DNA from: Streptomyces sp. NBC_00376
GTDB lineage: Bacteria > Actinomycetota > Actinomycetes > Streptomycetales > Streptomycetaceae
Length of the DNA stretch: 64,000 nucleotides
Assembly (NCBI RefSeq): GCF_036077095.1
Contig: NZ_CP107962.1
Span: 62,001-126,000 of the forward strand
Direction of reading: 5' to 3'
Shown: positions 50,898-59,789 of the stretch, one piece after another
Position numbering within the stretch: position 1 is the first letter of the stretch
Layout of the letters: each line of letters begins with the position of its first letter
Translations under genes and position numbers: made by a program
The notes under the pieces: generated by a model
Databases searched by the model: none
Seen by the model: the letters and a program-made list of their open reading frames with translations, nothing else
Told to the model about the DNA's origin: nothing

Positions 50898-53800
50898 ATG
50901 TATCAGATGAGGCGTGTGCGCCTGGAGGGCGTCGGTCACCGATCCGCCGGGTTCAGGTCGCTGGAACTGGACCTGACCGGCGGCACGAGCACGGTCGACG
51001 GCCGGCGGGCAGCGGCTGTGGACGTGATCCTGTGGTTGCGCAACGGAGGCGGCAAATCGAGCCTGTTGTCGTTGGTCTTCAGCCTCCTGCTGCCTGCCAA
51101 GATCGACTTCATCGGGCACGGGAAGAACAAGTCGCTGGCCGACTACGTGCCCGACGGCCAGGTCTCCCACGTCATCGTGGAATGGGGCAACTCCAAGCAC
51201 CCGGAAGCCGGCCCCGCCCTAGTGACCGGCGGTGTATATCAGTGGCGGGGCGGACAGCGTCCCGCAGACGTCGCCACGAACTGGGAACGCCTGGAGCGGC
51301 GCTGGTATGTGTTCCGGCCGCTTCCCGGTGTGATGGAACTGGACACGCTTCCGGTCCGCAGCCAGGACGGGCAGCTCAGCCTCACCTCCTACGTGAAGGC
51401 GCTTGAGACGGCCCACAAGGCGCAGCGGCGCCTGAACCTGGTGGTGGCCCCGGACCAGTTCACGTGGGCGGAGCAGCTGGGGAGCAATGGTCTGGATCCT
51501 GAGCTGTTCAAGATCCAGCGGGACATGAACAAGGACGAGGGCGGCATCACCGAACTGTTCACGTTCAAGACCTGCGAGGACTTCGCCGATTTCCTCATCG
51601 ACATGGTCGTCGACGAGGCGGCTCCGTCGGCGGCCCGCGCGTCGTTGTGCAAGCACGCCGACAAGCTCGCCACACGGCCGGCCCGCGAGCTGGAGGGGCG
51701 GTTCCTCGCCGAGGCCGTACTGCGGCTCAAGCCGGTGCAGAAGGCGACGGCCGGTCTGGCCAAAGCCCAGCACGCGCTGGTCCAGCAGATGTCTCTCGCG
51801 CGCAGGGCGGGCGAGCACATCCAGGCGCGGACCGGCCGCCTCAACGAGGAGGCCGGGGACCTGGTCCGGCGTGCCGAGGATGCCAAGCGCGAGGCGGCGG
51901 CCGCTGTCGAGCGGGGCAATGAACTGGAGCGCCGTGTGGCGGAGCTCGACGAGGCGGTCCACCGTGCCCGAGCCACCGAGAGGGCCGAGAAGGAGGCTGA
52001 GTGCAAGCAGGCGGCTCTGCGTGCGAAGTCGGAGAGCTCCGCGTGGAAGCAGGTTCCTCGTGTCCTGGAGCTGTCGGAGCACGAGGATGAGCTTCAGCAG
52101 GTCAACCAGATGCTGGCGGACCTCAGCGATGAACAGGCCCCGTTGCGTGAGGCGATGGAGGAAGCCGGTACCGCCCTGTTCACGAAACTCACAGGCCACC
52201 TTGCCCACCTCAAGCAGGAATTGCCGCGCCTGCAGGCAGTTCATGCCCGTGCGAAGGCTGAGGTGGAAGCCGTCGACCAGGACCGCATGACTGCGGTCAG
52301 GGCAGTGGCGGATGCGCAGCAGTGTGCCGAGTCCGCCCGGACTAGATCCGAAGACATCGAGCAGGCCCTCGCGTCCGCACAGACTGAGGGACTGCTGCAG
52401 GTTCAGGAGACGGCGCAGGACGCCATGGACCGGGTCTCCCGGGAAGAGATCGCGGCACGGGAGGAACAGGACAGTGCCCGGGAGCAGCGGGAGAGGGCCC
52501 GCGTGCGGCGTGGTGAATTCGCGGCCGAACGCACGAGGTACCAGAGAGAACTCGGCGAGGCCCGCCGACAGCATGAGGAGGTGTGGGATGAGCTGACCAC
52601 GGCTCAGCGAGAACGCGACGAGCTTATGGCCGAAGTCCGTCTGCGGGAACTGGCCGGTGCCGCAGACGAGGATGTCCTAGACCTGGGGGCGGTCGGTGCG
52701 GACCTGGCGAACCTTCTGGATGCACAGGTCGAGGCCGCGGATGCCGCATTGGCCGGGGAACGGGCCCAGGCACTGGACGACCAACGGGCCCGCGAGGCCC
52801 TGGAGCACGACGGGTTCTGTCCCCCGCCCCGGGAAGTCGAGGAAGCGGTCGCCGCGTTGCGGGCCGCCGGCGTCGACACCGCGGTGTCAGGCTTGCAGTT
52901 CCTGCGCGAGACCGTGCCCGCGCACCGCCATGACGACGTCCTGGCCACAGTCCCTCACCTCATCGGCGGCGTCGTGGTCTGTGGTCCGGCGCCCGACGCC
53001 GACCTGGCAGCGGTGGTGCGGCGTACGGGGCTGTCGTTGCGTGGTGTGGTCGCCGTGGGCACCCAGGAGCAGGCCACCGTCCTCGGCGACGGGAACGGGG
53101 ACGGCTTCACCGTGCTGCCCGTCCACCCGGCGGCCCTCGACGCCGACGCCGCGGAAAGAGAACTGCGGCGCCTGTCCGGCCGACTGGACGCACTCGATGA
53201 CCGGCTGAAGGATCTCGCCCGGCTGCGTGAGAAGGACCGGGCTCTGGCCGTACGTCTGCGTACGCACCTGGGGGCCTTCGGGCCGGAGGCGCAGGCCGGG
53301 CTGGAACAGAAGCTGGCCAGGCTCGACGAGAAGGTGAACGAACTCACCCGTCTCACGCAGGACCTGGACGCGCAGGCTTCGGCCGTCGAGGACGAAGACC
53401 GGCGTGCCACGGCCAGGATCGACGCGAGCGCCCGTTGTCTGACCGACCTGGCCGGACTGGTGCCCCGCATGCGGTTGCTGGTCGCCGACTCCCGCGAGCT
53501 GCCTGGCCTGCTCGACGAAGTCTGCCGGGCCAGGGACGAGGAACGCGAGCACCAGGCCCGCGTCAAAGAGCTGGCCGCCATGTACCAGGACGCGCAACAG
53601 CGTGTCGCATCGGCTGCCGACGGTGTGAAGGACTGCGTCCGGGCCACCCGGCGCAGGACTGCGGAGGTACAGCAGCTGCGCCGGGACTTGCCTGAGGACC
53701 TCTTGGAGCGGGCAACGTGCGCAGACCAGCCATCCGCAAGTCTCCAGGCGCTCGGTGAGCGCTGGGCGCGGGCGCGTCAGGACTGGGCCAACGGCATCAG

Positions 53801-55481
53801 TGACAGTGCTCTGCAGGAGCGGCGGGCGGCCAGCGAAAAGATGGTGGCCCGGTTGAACCAGGAGCTGGACAAGGCCCCAGAGACCCGCCGGCGCGCATGT
53901 GAACTGGCAGCCGGGGCCGAGGCGGCCGACACCGAGCGCCTCGAGGAGCGGATCCGCGCCGCCGAGGCCGCGGACACAGCCGCTCAGGAGGCTGCGGCAG
54001 AGGCCAGTGTGCTGCATCGGCAGGCCCGCGAGACGCACCAGGCGGCGGCCGCAGCTCTGGAGAGGTTCCTCCCGGCTGCCAAGCCTCTCACCGTCGCGTG
54101 CGTCAGTGAGAGGGCCAGGGAGCTAGAGGTGGCGAAAGAGTCCCTTCAGCAGGCCCGGGAGACGGAACACAGGTGCTGCATCGAGGAGGCGGCCATCGGC
54201 CGGAAGGCCGACAAGGCCGGGAGTGACGCCGCGCTGCTGACCCAGACCGCGAACGTGCTCAGTGCCGCTGTGAACCGTCACAAGGACGCCGCCGACACAG
54301 CCGAGGAGGCGGCCGGTGACCTCTGCGACGCCATCCTGCTGGAAACCCACGGCCTGTCCGCCACCACGGCGAGCAGCTTGCTGCCCGAGGACGCGGAACG
54401 CATCTGCGGTGATGTCACCGCGAATCTGGACCATGCCGCCCGCAGTCACACGGCAGCACACCGAGCGCTCGACAAGGCGGTCCGGCTGGTGGAACGTCTG
54501 GCCCAAGACCCGCAGTACCTCCAGGTCGTCGACGGGCGCCTGAGGGCCCGGCTGGAGCAGAACCTGTCCCAGCCCCGGCGCCTGGCCGAGCTCCTGGAAG
54601 ACATCGAAGACCGCGAACGGGAAGTCACCGCCCTTCTGGGTGAGATGACCGAGGACCAGGCCATGGTGGTGCGCAGCTGCACCACGCTCGTCGAAGCCGT
54701 CCTGCACGACCTGGACGAGGTCGCCCGCCACTCCCGCCTGCCCAAAGGACTCGGCAGCTGGTCCGATGAGCGGTTCCTGTCCTTCGAGGTGCGCCACCGG
54801 CCACGCGATGAGGAACTGGAGCGCAGACTGGCCGCGGAGATCGACCGCCTGATCGCCGCACTGCCGACCGGCGCCACCGGTAAAGCCACCGCCCTGCCCG
54901 AGGCCATGCCACTGGCCAAGCGACTGGTCCTGGCGGCTCTCGGCGGCCGGGGCAACATCGTCGCGAAAATCATCAAGCCGACCCAGAACCTCGACACCGT
55001 CGAGCGGGAATCCGTCACCGTCATCCAGAAGTTCAGCGGCGGTGAACTCCTGACCGTCTCCGTCCTGCTGTACTGCACCCTCGCCCGCATGCGTGCCGCG
55101 AAACGCGACCGGCGCATCCCCGGCGGAGTCGGCACCCTGATCATGGACAACCCGTTCGGCAAGGCCAACTACGGCCCGTTCATCGCGCTCCAGCGCCGCG
55201 TCGCCGCCGCCCACGGCATCCAACTGGTGTACACCACGGGCACCAACGACCTCCCCGCGCTGGGACGGTTCCCTCTCATCATCCGGCTCCGCAACGGCGT
55301 CGACCTACGGACCCGCCGCAGATATGTGCAGATCACAGACCGCTACGGTGACGCCGTGGCCAGTGCGGCAGAACGGGCCGGCAGCGACGGCATCGCCGCC
55401 GCGCGCCTCCTGCGCCGCACCCCCGCCAGCCAGGCGGAAACAGACCCTGCGGCGTCGCCCGGAACCGGGGAAGCGGTATGA
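50898..55481 (+). CDS. SMC-type ATPase, JetC/MksB-like
   Basis: 1527 residues, starting 3 bp after the KITE-like gene. A Walker A sits at about 49-55 (WLRNGGGKSSLLSLVFSLLL). Long coiled-coil arms (about 290-620 and 770-1180; Glu/Arg/Ala/Gln heptads) flank a globular hinge-like part (about 650-750). The C-terminal head has the ABC signature at about 1377 (KFSGGELLTVSVLLYCTLAR) and a Walker B at about 1413 (TLIMDNPFGKAN) with Asn after the Asp where most SMCs have Glu. A His/Thr-containing strand follows (IQLVYTTGTND). In Wadjet this subunit extrudes DNA loops. The unusual P-loop and Walker B set it apart from typical JetC proteins. Confidence 0.85.
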   Translation: MYQMRRVRLEGVGHRSAGFRSLELDLTGGTSTVDGRRAAAVDVILWLRNGGGKSSLLSLVFSLLLPAKIDFIGHGKNKSLADYVPDGQVSHVIVEWGNSKHPEAGPALVTGGVYQWRGGQRPADVATNWERLERRWYVFRPLPGVMELDTLPVRSQDGQLSLTSYVKALETAHKAQRRLNLVVAPDQFTWAEQLGSNGLDPELFKIQRDMNKDEGGITELFTFKTCEDFADFLIDMVVDEAAPSAARASLCKHADKLATRPARELEGRFLAEAVLRLKPVQKATAGLAKAQHALVQQMSLARRAGEHIQARTGRLNEEAGDLVRRAEDAKREAAAAVERGNELERRVAELDEAVHRARATERAEKEAECKQAALRAKSESSAWKQVPRVLELSEHEDELQQVNQMLADLSDEQAPLREAMEEAGTALFTKLTGHLAHLKQELPRLQAVHARAKAEVEAVDQDRMTAVRAVADAQQCAESARTRSEDIEQALASAQTEGLLQVQETAQDAMDRVSREEIAAREEQDSAREQRERARVRRGEFAAERTRYQRELGEARRQHEEVWDELTTAQRERDELMAEVRLRELAGAADEDVLDLGAVGADLANLLDAQVEAADAALAGERAQALDDQRAREALEHDGFCPPPREVEEAVAALRAAGVDTAVSGLQFLRETVPAHRHDDVLATVPHLIGGVVVCGPAPDADLAAVVRRTGLSLRGVVAVGTQEQATVLGDGNGDGFTVLPVHPAALDADAAERELRRLSGRLDALDDRLKDLARLREKDRALAVRLRTHLGAFGPEAQAGLEQKLARLDEKVNELTRLTQDLDAQASAVEDEDRRATARIDASARCLTDLAGLVPRMRLLVADSRELPGLLDEVCRARDEEREHQARVKELAAMYQDAQQRVASAADGVKDCVRATRRRTAEVQQLRRDLPEDLLERATCADQPSASLQALGERWARARQDWANGISDSALQERRAASEKMVARLNQELDKAPETRRRACELAAGAEAADTERLEERIRAAEAADTAAQEAAAEASVLHRQARETHQAAAAALERFLPAAKPLTVACVSERARELEVAKESLQQARETEHRCCIEEAAIGRKADKAGSDAALLTQTANVLSAAVNRHKDAADTAEEAAGDLCDAILLETHGLSATTASSLLPEDAERICGDVTANLDHAARSHTAAHRALDKAVRLVERLAQDPQYLQVVDGRLRARLEQNLSQPRRLAELLEDIEDREREVTALLGEMTEDQAMVVRSCTTLVEAVLHDLDEVARHSRLPKGLGSWSDERFLSFEVRHRPRDEELERRLAAEIDRLIAALPTGATGKATALPEAMPLAKRLVLAALGGRGNIVAKIIKPTQNLDTVERESVTVIQKFSGGELLTVSVLLYCTLARMRAAKRDRRIPGGVGTLIMDNPFGKANYGPFIALQRRVAAAHGIQLVYTTGTNDLPALGRFPLIIRLRNGVDLRTRRRYVQITDRYGDAVASAAERAGSDGIAAARLLRRTPASQAETDPAASPGTGEAV

Positions 55482-56626
55482 CCCCGGCAGACCGCATGGC
55501 CGCACATCTGGCCTGGCAGACCCGCCAGCGCGTCGAGTTCGACGCGTTGGCGTGCGCCGCCGAGCGAGGGGACTCCAGCCTCCCCTCCTCCCCCGACCGG
55601 CGCCGGGTGCTCGCCGACGCGGCGCAGGAACTGGTCCGGCGCGGTCTGGCTCAGCTGCCCCGCGGCGAGCACGGGTGGGACTTCTCCGCGCACCCGCCGC
55701 TGCCCCTGTGGGTCAAACGCCCGTCCCAGCCCCGCACGGTACGCGTCCGGCCCGGACCGCGTGCATGGGTGTCGCAGCTGGCCGATGCTTCGGCTGTGCA
55801 TCTGACCAGCGCTGACCATGCTCTTCTCGATCCGGTCAACGCCCTGCTGCGCGATCAGCCGGACGCCGAGGTCATCCCGCTCGCCGAACGCTCCTACCAG
55901 CTCTACGGCGACGAGAAATATCTTCACGGCATCGAGCGGCACCGGCTGGTCACCCGCGGAATCCTCAGTATCGCGGACCATCTGCGGGCCCGGCCTGCAC
56001 CGGCCCCGCTGGCCATATACGAACTGGGGCCGGCATCCTGGCTGCTCATCGTGGAGAACAGCGCTGCGTTCACCAGCCTGCGCCAGATCCTGGGCGCCTG
56101 GCCCGACCGCAGCCAGGTCGGGTGGCTCGGATACGGCGCAGGAGACCAACTCGTGGCCTCCCTGCCCACAGCTGCCGATTCCTTCCGTGAACGCGACCAC
56201 GGAGCAGCCGACCTCCTGCTGTACGCAGATCTGGATCTCGACGGTCTCGAGTGCGCCCGGCAGGCCGATACCAAGGGCCGCGCAGCCGGGTTGCCGCCCT
56301 TGTTGCCCGCCGTCGGTCTCTACCAGGCGCTGCTGACCAGGCGCATCCGCCGTGTGTCCCCGGCACCGGCCGAGCGTGTCCGGGAAGCCGTGCCGTGGCT
56401 TCCGCCGGACATGGCGTCCCCGGTGGCCAACCTGTTGGTCTCAGGGAAGGTACTGCGCCAGGAAGCTCTCCCCCTGCCGGTACTACGAGCTCGCCTTGAT
56501 CCCGCATCCCCGCTCCTGCCCCAGCTACGCGGCCCGCTCCCCGCACGTGCGCCGGTGGGCCCAGACAAGAAGAGGACACCACCGTGGCTCCCGGCCCCGA
56601 CCTGCCAGCACCCGACCAGCCCATGA
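55478..56626 (+). CDS. JetD-like TOPRIM nuclease (DUF3322/DUF2220-type)
   Basis: 382 residues, start within the ATGA overlap with the SMC gene. The DUF3322-like part ends with the typical AERSYQLYGDEKYLHGI (about 136-151). The TOPRIM domain has the catalytic Glu in WLLIVEN (Glu193) and the D-x-D-x-D cluster in LLLYADLDLDGL (Asp251, 253, 255). JetD is the nuclease that cuts circular DNA once the SMC complex has closed on it. The active site appears complete. The Pro-rich tail covers the start of the next gene. Confidence 0.8.
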   Translation: MTPADRMAAHLAWQTRQRVEFDALACAAERGDSSLPSSPDRRRVLADAAQELVRRGLAQLPRGEHGWDFSAHPPLPLWVKRPSQPRTVRVRPGPRAWVSQLADASAVHLTSADHALLDPVNALLRDQPDAEVIPLAERSYQLYGDEKYLHGIERHRLVTRGILSIADHLRARPAPAPLAIYELGPASWLLIVENSAAFTSLRQILGAWPDRSQVGWLGYGAGDQLVASLPTAADSFRERDHGAADLLLYADLDLDGLECARQADTKGRAAGLPPLLPAVGLYQALLTRRIRRVSPAPAERVREAVPWLPPDMASPVANLLVSGKVLRQEALPLPVLRARLDPASPLLPQLRGPLPARAPVGPDKKRTPPWLPAPTCQHPTSP

Positions 56627-56838
56627 CCACCGAAGTGCTTCTGCACCGCTGGCCCAGCGCCTACATGCGCACGGAACTCGTCCACGGGGTAATCATGTTC
56701 AGCGGCGACTTCGACGAAAGAGATGCCTCCATCGCGCGGCGAACCTACCCAGGGCGCCAAGTGCTGCTGAACGCCGACGGGGGCATCGAGGTACACCCTG
56801 CTGGGACAGGTCCGGCACGCTCGCTGCTCGACCGGTAG
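56623..56838 (+). CDS. 71-residue fifth gene of the Wadjet-like operon
   Basis: ATG 56623 lies in an ATGA overlap with the jetD-like stop, so it is translationally coupled to it. The protein is compact: TTEVLLHRWPSAYMRTELVH, VIMFSGDFDERDASIARRTY, QVLLNADGGIEVHPAG. It resembles short Streptomyces proteins found beside Uma2-type nucleases, with a strand-helix-strand layout, but I cannot assign a family. A GTG at 56584 could extend the N-terminus by 13 residues. Because of the coupling, it may be a regulator or extra subunit of the complex. Confidence 0.55.
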   Translation: MTTEVLLHRWPSAYMRTELVHGVIMFSGDFDERDASIARRTYPGRQVLLNADGGIEVHPAGTGPARSLLDR

Positions 56839-56851
56839 TCCGCTGGCCACT

Positions 56852-57780
56852 TCATCCCGAACTCGCCAGATACCGCAACCTCTCGAGCAAAGCTCGGCAT
56901 TTGGCGGCCGCATCGTATGGGCCGCCCAGGCGCTGGTTACGGTAGGTGCTGCGGTTCGCCAACCAATGCCTTTGCTCACCGCCGCCGGTCTCATGGCATC
57001 TTCCCACCGGCACGCCCCCAACCAGGCCCGCACCGTGGAGGGGCACCGATGGTGGCGCAGTAGTTCACGCGCCAGGACACCGCGATCAAAGCACGCCTTG
57101 TAGGCGACACAGCGCCTTCCCTGCAGGACACCCTTCAGATCCGGAAGGATGTCACTGAAGGTCGCAGCGCGTATGACGCGGGTCGGAGTGATGCCGTGCA
57201 GGGAACTGGCTGCCGCCGTAATGGGCTCGTTCGGGTTGAGCAGCTCGTTCACCACCACACGCCCCGAACAGTCCATCGCTGCGATCTGCACCGCCCATGC
57301 CTGCGCTCCCAAACCAGCAGTCTGTACGTCAACGAGCAGCAAGGCGGGATCGGCAAGCGCCCCGCGCGCCCAACGTGCCGCCATCTCCCGTTCCTGGCGC
57401 CAGGAAGGCGGTCGGCGTAGCACTCGCACCGCGTCGTCCAGACTCGCGCACTGTTCAGCCGCGGACTGCACGTGCCACAGGCCGTCGCCCTCGGGGCGTG
57501 CGTGCAGCGTCCCGAGATACCGGCCGTGCTCGTAGAGCACCCAGGTCGGCCGCTCCGTGTCGCTGGGCCGTACGAACCGCACGGGCAGACCATCGACCCG
57601 GCGGCTGAAGGCGTCTCCCCACTCGCCCGTCGGCCCGACGCATTCCTGGCCGCACAACCGACCATGCAGTCGGCAAAGGACGGCCCCCAGATGCTGGCGT
57701 CCTGCATACTCCATCCGCTGATCATGAGATAGCTCGCGCCATCCACTGTCACACGCCGCACAACACGCCGGAGGGCTCAT
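56852..57780 (-). pseudogene. DEDDh-type 3'-5' exonuclease, frameshifted
   Basis: From ATG 57780 the frame encodes a Cys-rich N-terminus (CCAACDSGW), an unassigned middle and an exonuclease domain. Exo I reads LLLVDVQTAGL, with Gln in place of the catalytic Glu of DxE. Exo II reads VAYKACFDRGVLARELL. Around 57020-57010 the frame shifts by one, and the end (TYRNQRLGGPYDAAAKCRAL, Exo III region with Tyr for His) is in another frame to 56852. Both the frameshift and the altered residues suggest loss of activity. It converges with the 71-residue gene of the Wadjet-like operon. Confidence 0.65.
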
Positions 57781-57879
57781 CCTGCAAGCGCAAGCCCGCG
57801 TACACGCGGCAGTGACGAGGAGCGGATGCCGTTCAGACGGTGCCGGCTGGGCGATGACCTTAACAGCTGCGAGCCCTGC

Positions 57880-58190
57880 CCTGTGACGTGCAGGTCCTGA
57901 CGGGCGACGGCGAGCTCGGCCATCCTGCGGGTGCTTCGTACGACCGGATCGTGGCGACCGCCTCCGTACGGCGCATCCCACCGGCCTGGATCCACCAGCT
58001 CCGCCCCGGCGGCGTGCTCGTGGCGCCGCTCGACACCCCGTGGGGCCACGACGTCCTCGTGCCTGACCGTCGACGGCACCGGCCACGCCGAAAGCCCCGC
58101 CGTCGCACCGGTCACCTTCATGCGCGTACGCGGACAACGAAACCTCGTCCCGTACACGGAGACCTGGGATGGCCAGAGGACGCCGGAGCA
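57880..58190 (+). pseudogene. Protein-L-isoaspartate methyltransferase-like fragment
   Basis: The frame reads VLTGDGELGHPAGASYDRIV, ATASVRRIPPAWIHQLRPGG then VLVAPLDTPWGHD, the middle of actinobacterial PCMT-type methyltransferases. It then shifts frame (LTVDGTGHAESPAVAPVTF, FMRVRGQ). The AdoMet-binding start and the C-terminus are absent. Decayed remnant. Confidence 0.6.
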
Positions 58191-58316
58191 TAGGACCAGG
58201 TACAGGTACATGTCGGCCCGGCCGGGCAGCGCATCACCGTCCTGGCCCCACCTCCATATCGGTCGGGACCGCCGCGCGGCCCTGAATCAGGGCCCCGCAC
58301 GACATCACGCCGAAGA

Positions 58317-58620
58317 GATGGAGACCGGCGCAGTGGTGGTCCAGGGCGAGGACCTCCGGCGGTGCGTACAAGGCTGCCGGCTCGGATGGGACGCACTCCA
58401 ACCGGCACAGCAGTGGCTGCTGGGGAACGCCTTCGGGCTCGGTCCCGACAAGCTCAGGGCGGAACGGCGGGGCGCGCTCGACGCGCTCGGCATGGAGTGG
58501 GCAGTGGACGCCGCGAGGCGGTCGCGGTGGGCTCTGGCAGCGGGGTGCTGTGGCTGGCTCCGCTCGCCGGGGAGACGACGTTGTCCCTTCTGGGTTGCAC
58601 TGCTGACTGCTACAGGATTG
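58317..58620 (+). pseudogene. Helicase-associated repeat fragment
   Basis: METGAVVVQGEDLRRCVQGC, then GWDALQPAQQWLLGNAFGLG and LDALGMEWAVDAARRSRWAL. This contains a helicase-associated repeat like those at 18866-19071 and 44343-44615. It ends in GCCGW followed by unrelated sequence and an IS3-type end. Confidence 0.6.
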
Positions 58621-58685
58621 GAGCTTCCCCTTGATTGTGGACACCTGGAGACTGGGGCGTGAGAGCCCAGAGGAAGCAGTGCCAG

Positions 58686-59174
58686 GTGGGAAGTAAGTAC
58701 ACGAAGCGGTACTCCGAGGAGTACAAGCGGGACGCGATCGAGCTCGTGCGGTCGTCGGGCCGGACGGTGACCGAGGTCGCCCGGGAGCTCGACGTCAGCT
58801 CGGAGTCGCTGCGGGGGTGGGTGAAGAAGGCCCGCGCCGCCGAGAGTGCCAGGACGGGGGCGGGTGCCGTGCGTTCCGGACAGGCAGCCGACGACCGGGA
58901 CGAGGAGCTGAAGCGGCTGCGGAAGCTGACCGTCGAGCAGGCCAAGACGATCGAGATCCACCCCGACACCCTCGCCGCCCGGCACAACCTCGCCACCTGG
59001 CGGGGGGAGGCGGGGGACGCGGCGGGGGCCGCGCAGGCCTCCGCCGACCTACTGGATCGCATGGTGAGGGTGCTGGGCGAAGACCACCCCCTCGCGCGGA
59101 TGGTTCGACACAGCCTCGACCGCTGGCGGAAGGAAGCGGAGAGGACGCCGGACGTACGTAGCGACCGTTCGTGA
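58686..59174 (+). pseudogene. Chimera: IS3 OrfA N-terminus fused in frame to a TPR fragment
   Basis: From GTG 58686: SKYTKRYSEEYKRDAIELVR and TVTEVARELDVSSESLRGWV are IS3 OrfA. After TVEQAKTIEI (about 58950) the sequence changes to HPDTLAARHNLATWRGEAGD and LLDRMVRVLGEDHPLARMVR, a tetratricopeptide-type repeat as in NB-ARC/TPR regulators. The switch is abrupt but the frame is kept, so a 162-residue chimeric protein could be made. An IS3-like left end (TTGTGGACACCTGGAGACT) lies just upstream. Most likely deletion debris. Confidence 0.6.
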
Positions 59175-59371
59175 GACACCGAGATCGCCTCGGTGTTACC
59201 GCAAGATGCGACTGTCACGCAGGTCATGTACGTGCCTATGTGGTGGTCACCTTCTTCTGCGGCTGCCCGCAGGGCCAGGTCCTCTCGGCCTGGTGAGCTC
59301 GCACGGCGTGCCTCGGAGCATCGACCGCCCCGAGGCACGGCAGGGCCGTCCGAAACGGCCTCGGTGTCCAG

Positions 59372-59758
59372 TCAGCCGTCATTCCTGGGGATCTGTTCCC
59401 GCCGGGCGGCTGCCAGGCGGGCGCGGACGGTCGCGGGCTCGGTTCCTGTCACGGTGGCGATCTGGTCGATACTCAGCAGCAGTTTGTGGTGGAGGAGGTG
59501 GGTGTCCTCGATGGCGGTGGAGGTGCGGCCGCTGCGGCGTGCGACGGTCTGGGTGAACCGCTGCCATGCCCAGGCCGATGGGCGCTGCTCGGCGACCACG
59601 GAGGTCCAGGTGCTGGCCACGGTCTCGAAGAGTTTCGATGTTGCTATCCGGGCTTCCTCCGTGGGGAGGTGGGCGGTGGCGTAGGCGTGGTAGGTGGGTC
59701 GGTGGAGGTCGTAGAACGCGTAGTAGGCGTTTGTGAGGACTGTGGGCGACGGCTTCAT
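59372..59758 (-). CDS. Sigma-factor-like protein
   Basis: 128 residues, start ATG 59758. The N-terminal helices (AYYAFYDLHRPTYHAYATAH) resemble sigma region 2 of small ECF-type factors. The C-terminal part (HHKLLLSIDQIATVTGTEPA then TVRARLAAARREQ) resembles the region 4 helix-turn-helix. It lies 31 bp downstream of an XRE-family regulator on the same strand. It could be an accessory sigma or a DNA-binding partner of that regulator. Moderate confidence; the region 2 match is weak. Confidence 0.5.
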   Translation of the reverse strand: MKPSPTVLTNAYYAFYDLHRPTYHAYATAHLPTEEARIATSKLFETVASTWTSVVAEQRPSAWAWQRFTQTVARRSGRTSTAIEDTHLLHHKLLLSIDQIATVTGTEPATVRARLAAARREQIPRNDG

Positions 59759-59789
59759 GGTCAGTACTTCCTTGTTCTGCCGTTCCTGG

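Noticed and set aside
52887..54038. Minus-strand frames inside the SMC coiled coil
   Set aside because: Antisense to the heptad region; Leu/Gly/Arg-biased with no start signals.
56320..56840. Continuation of the exonuclease frame to 56320
   Set aside because: After the frameshift near 57015 this frame loses family resemblance and runs antisense to the JetD-like and fifth genes.
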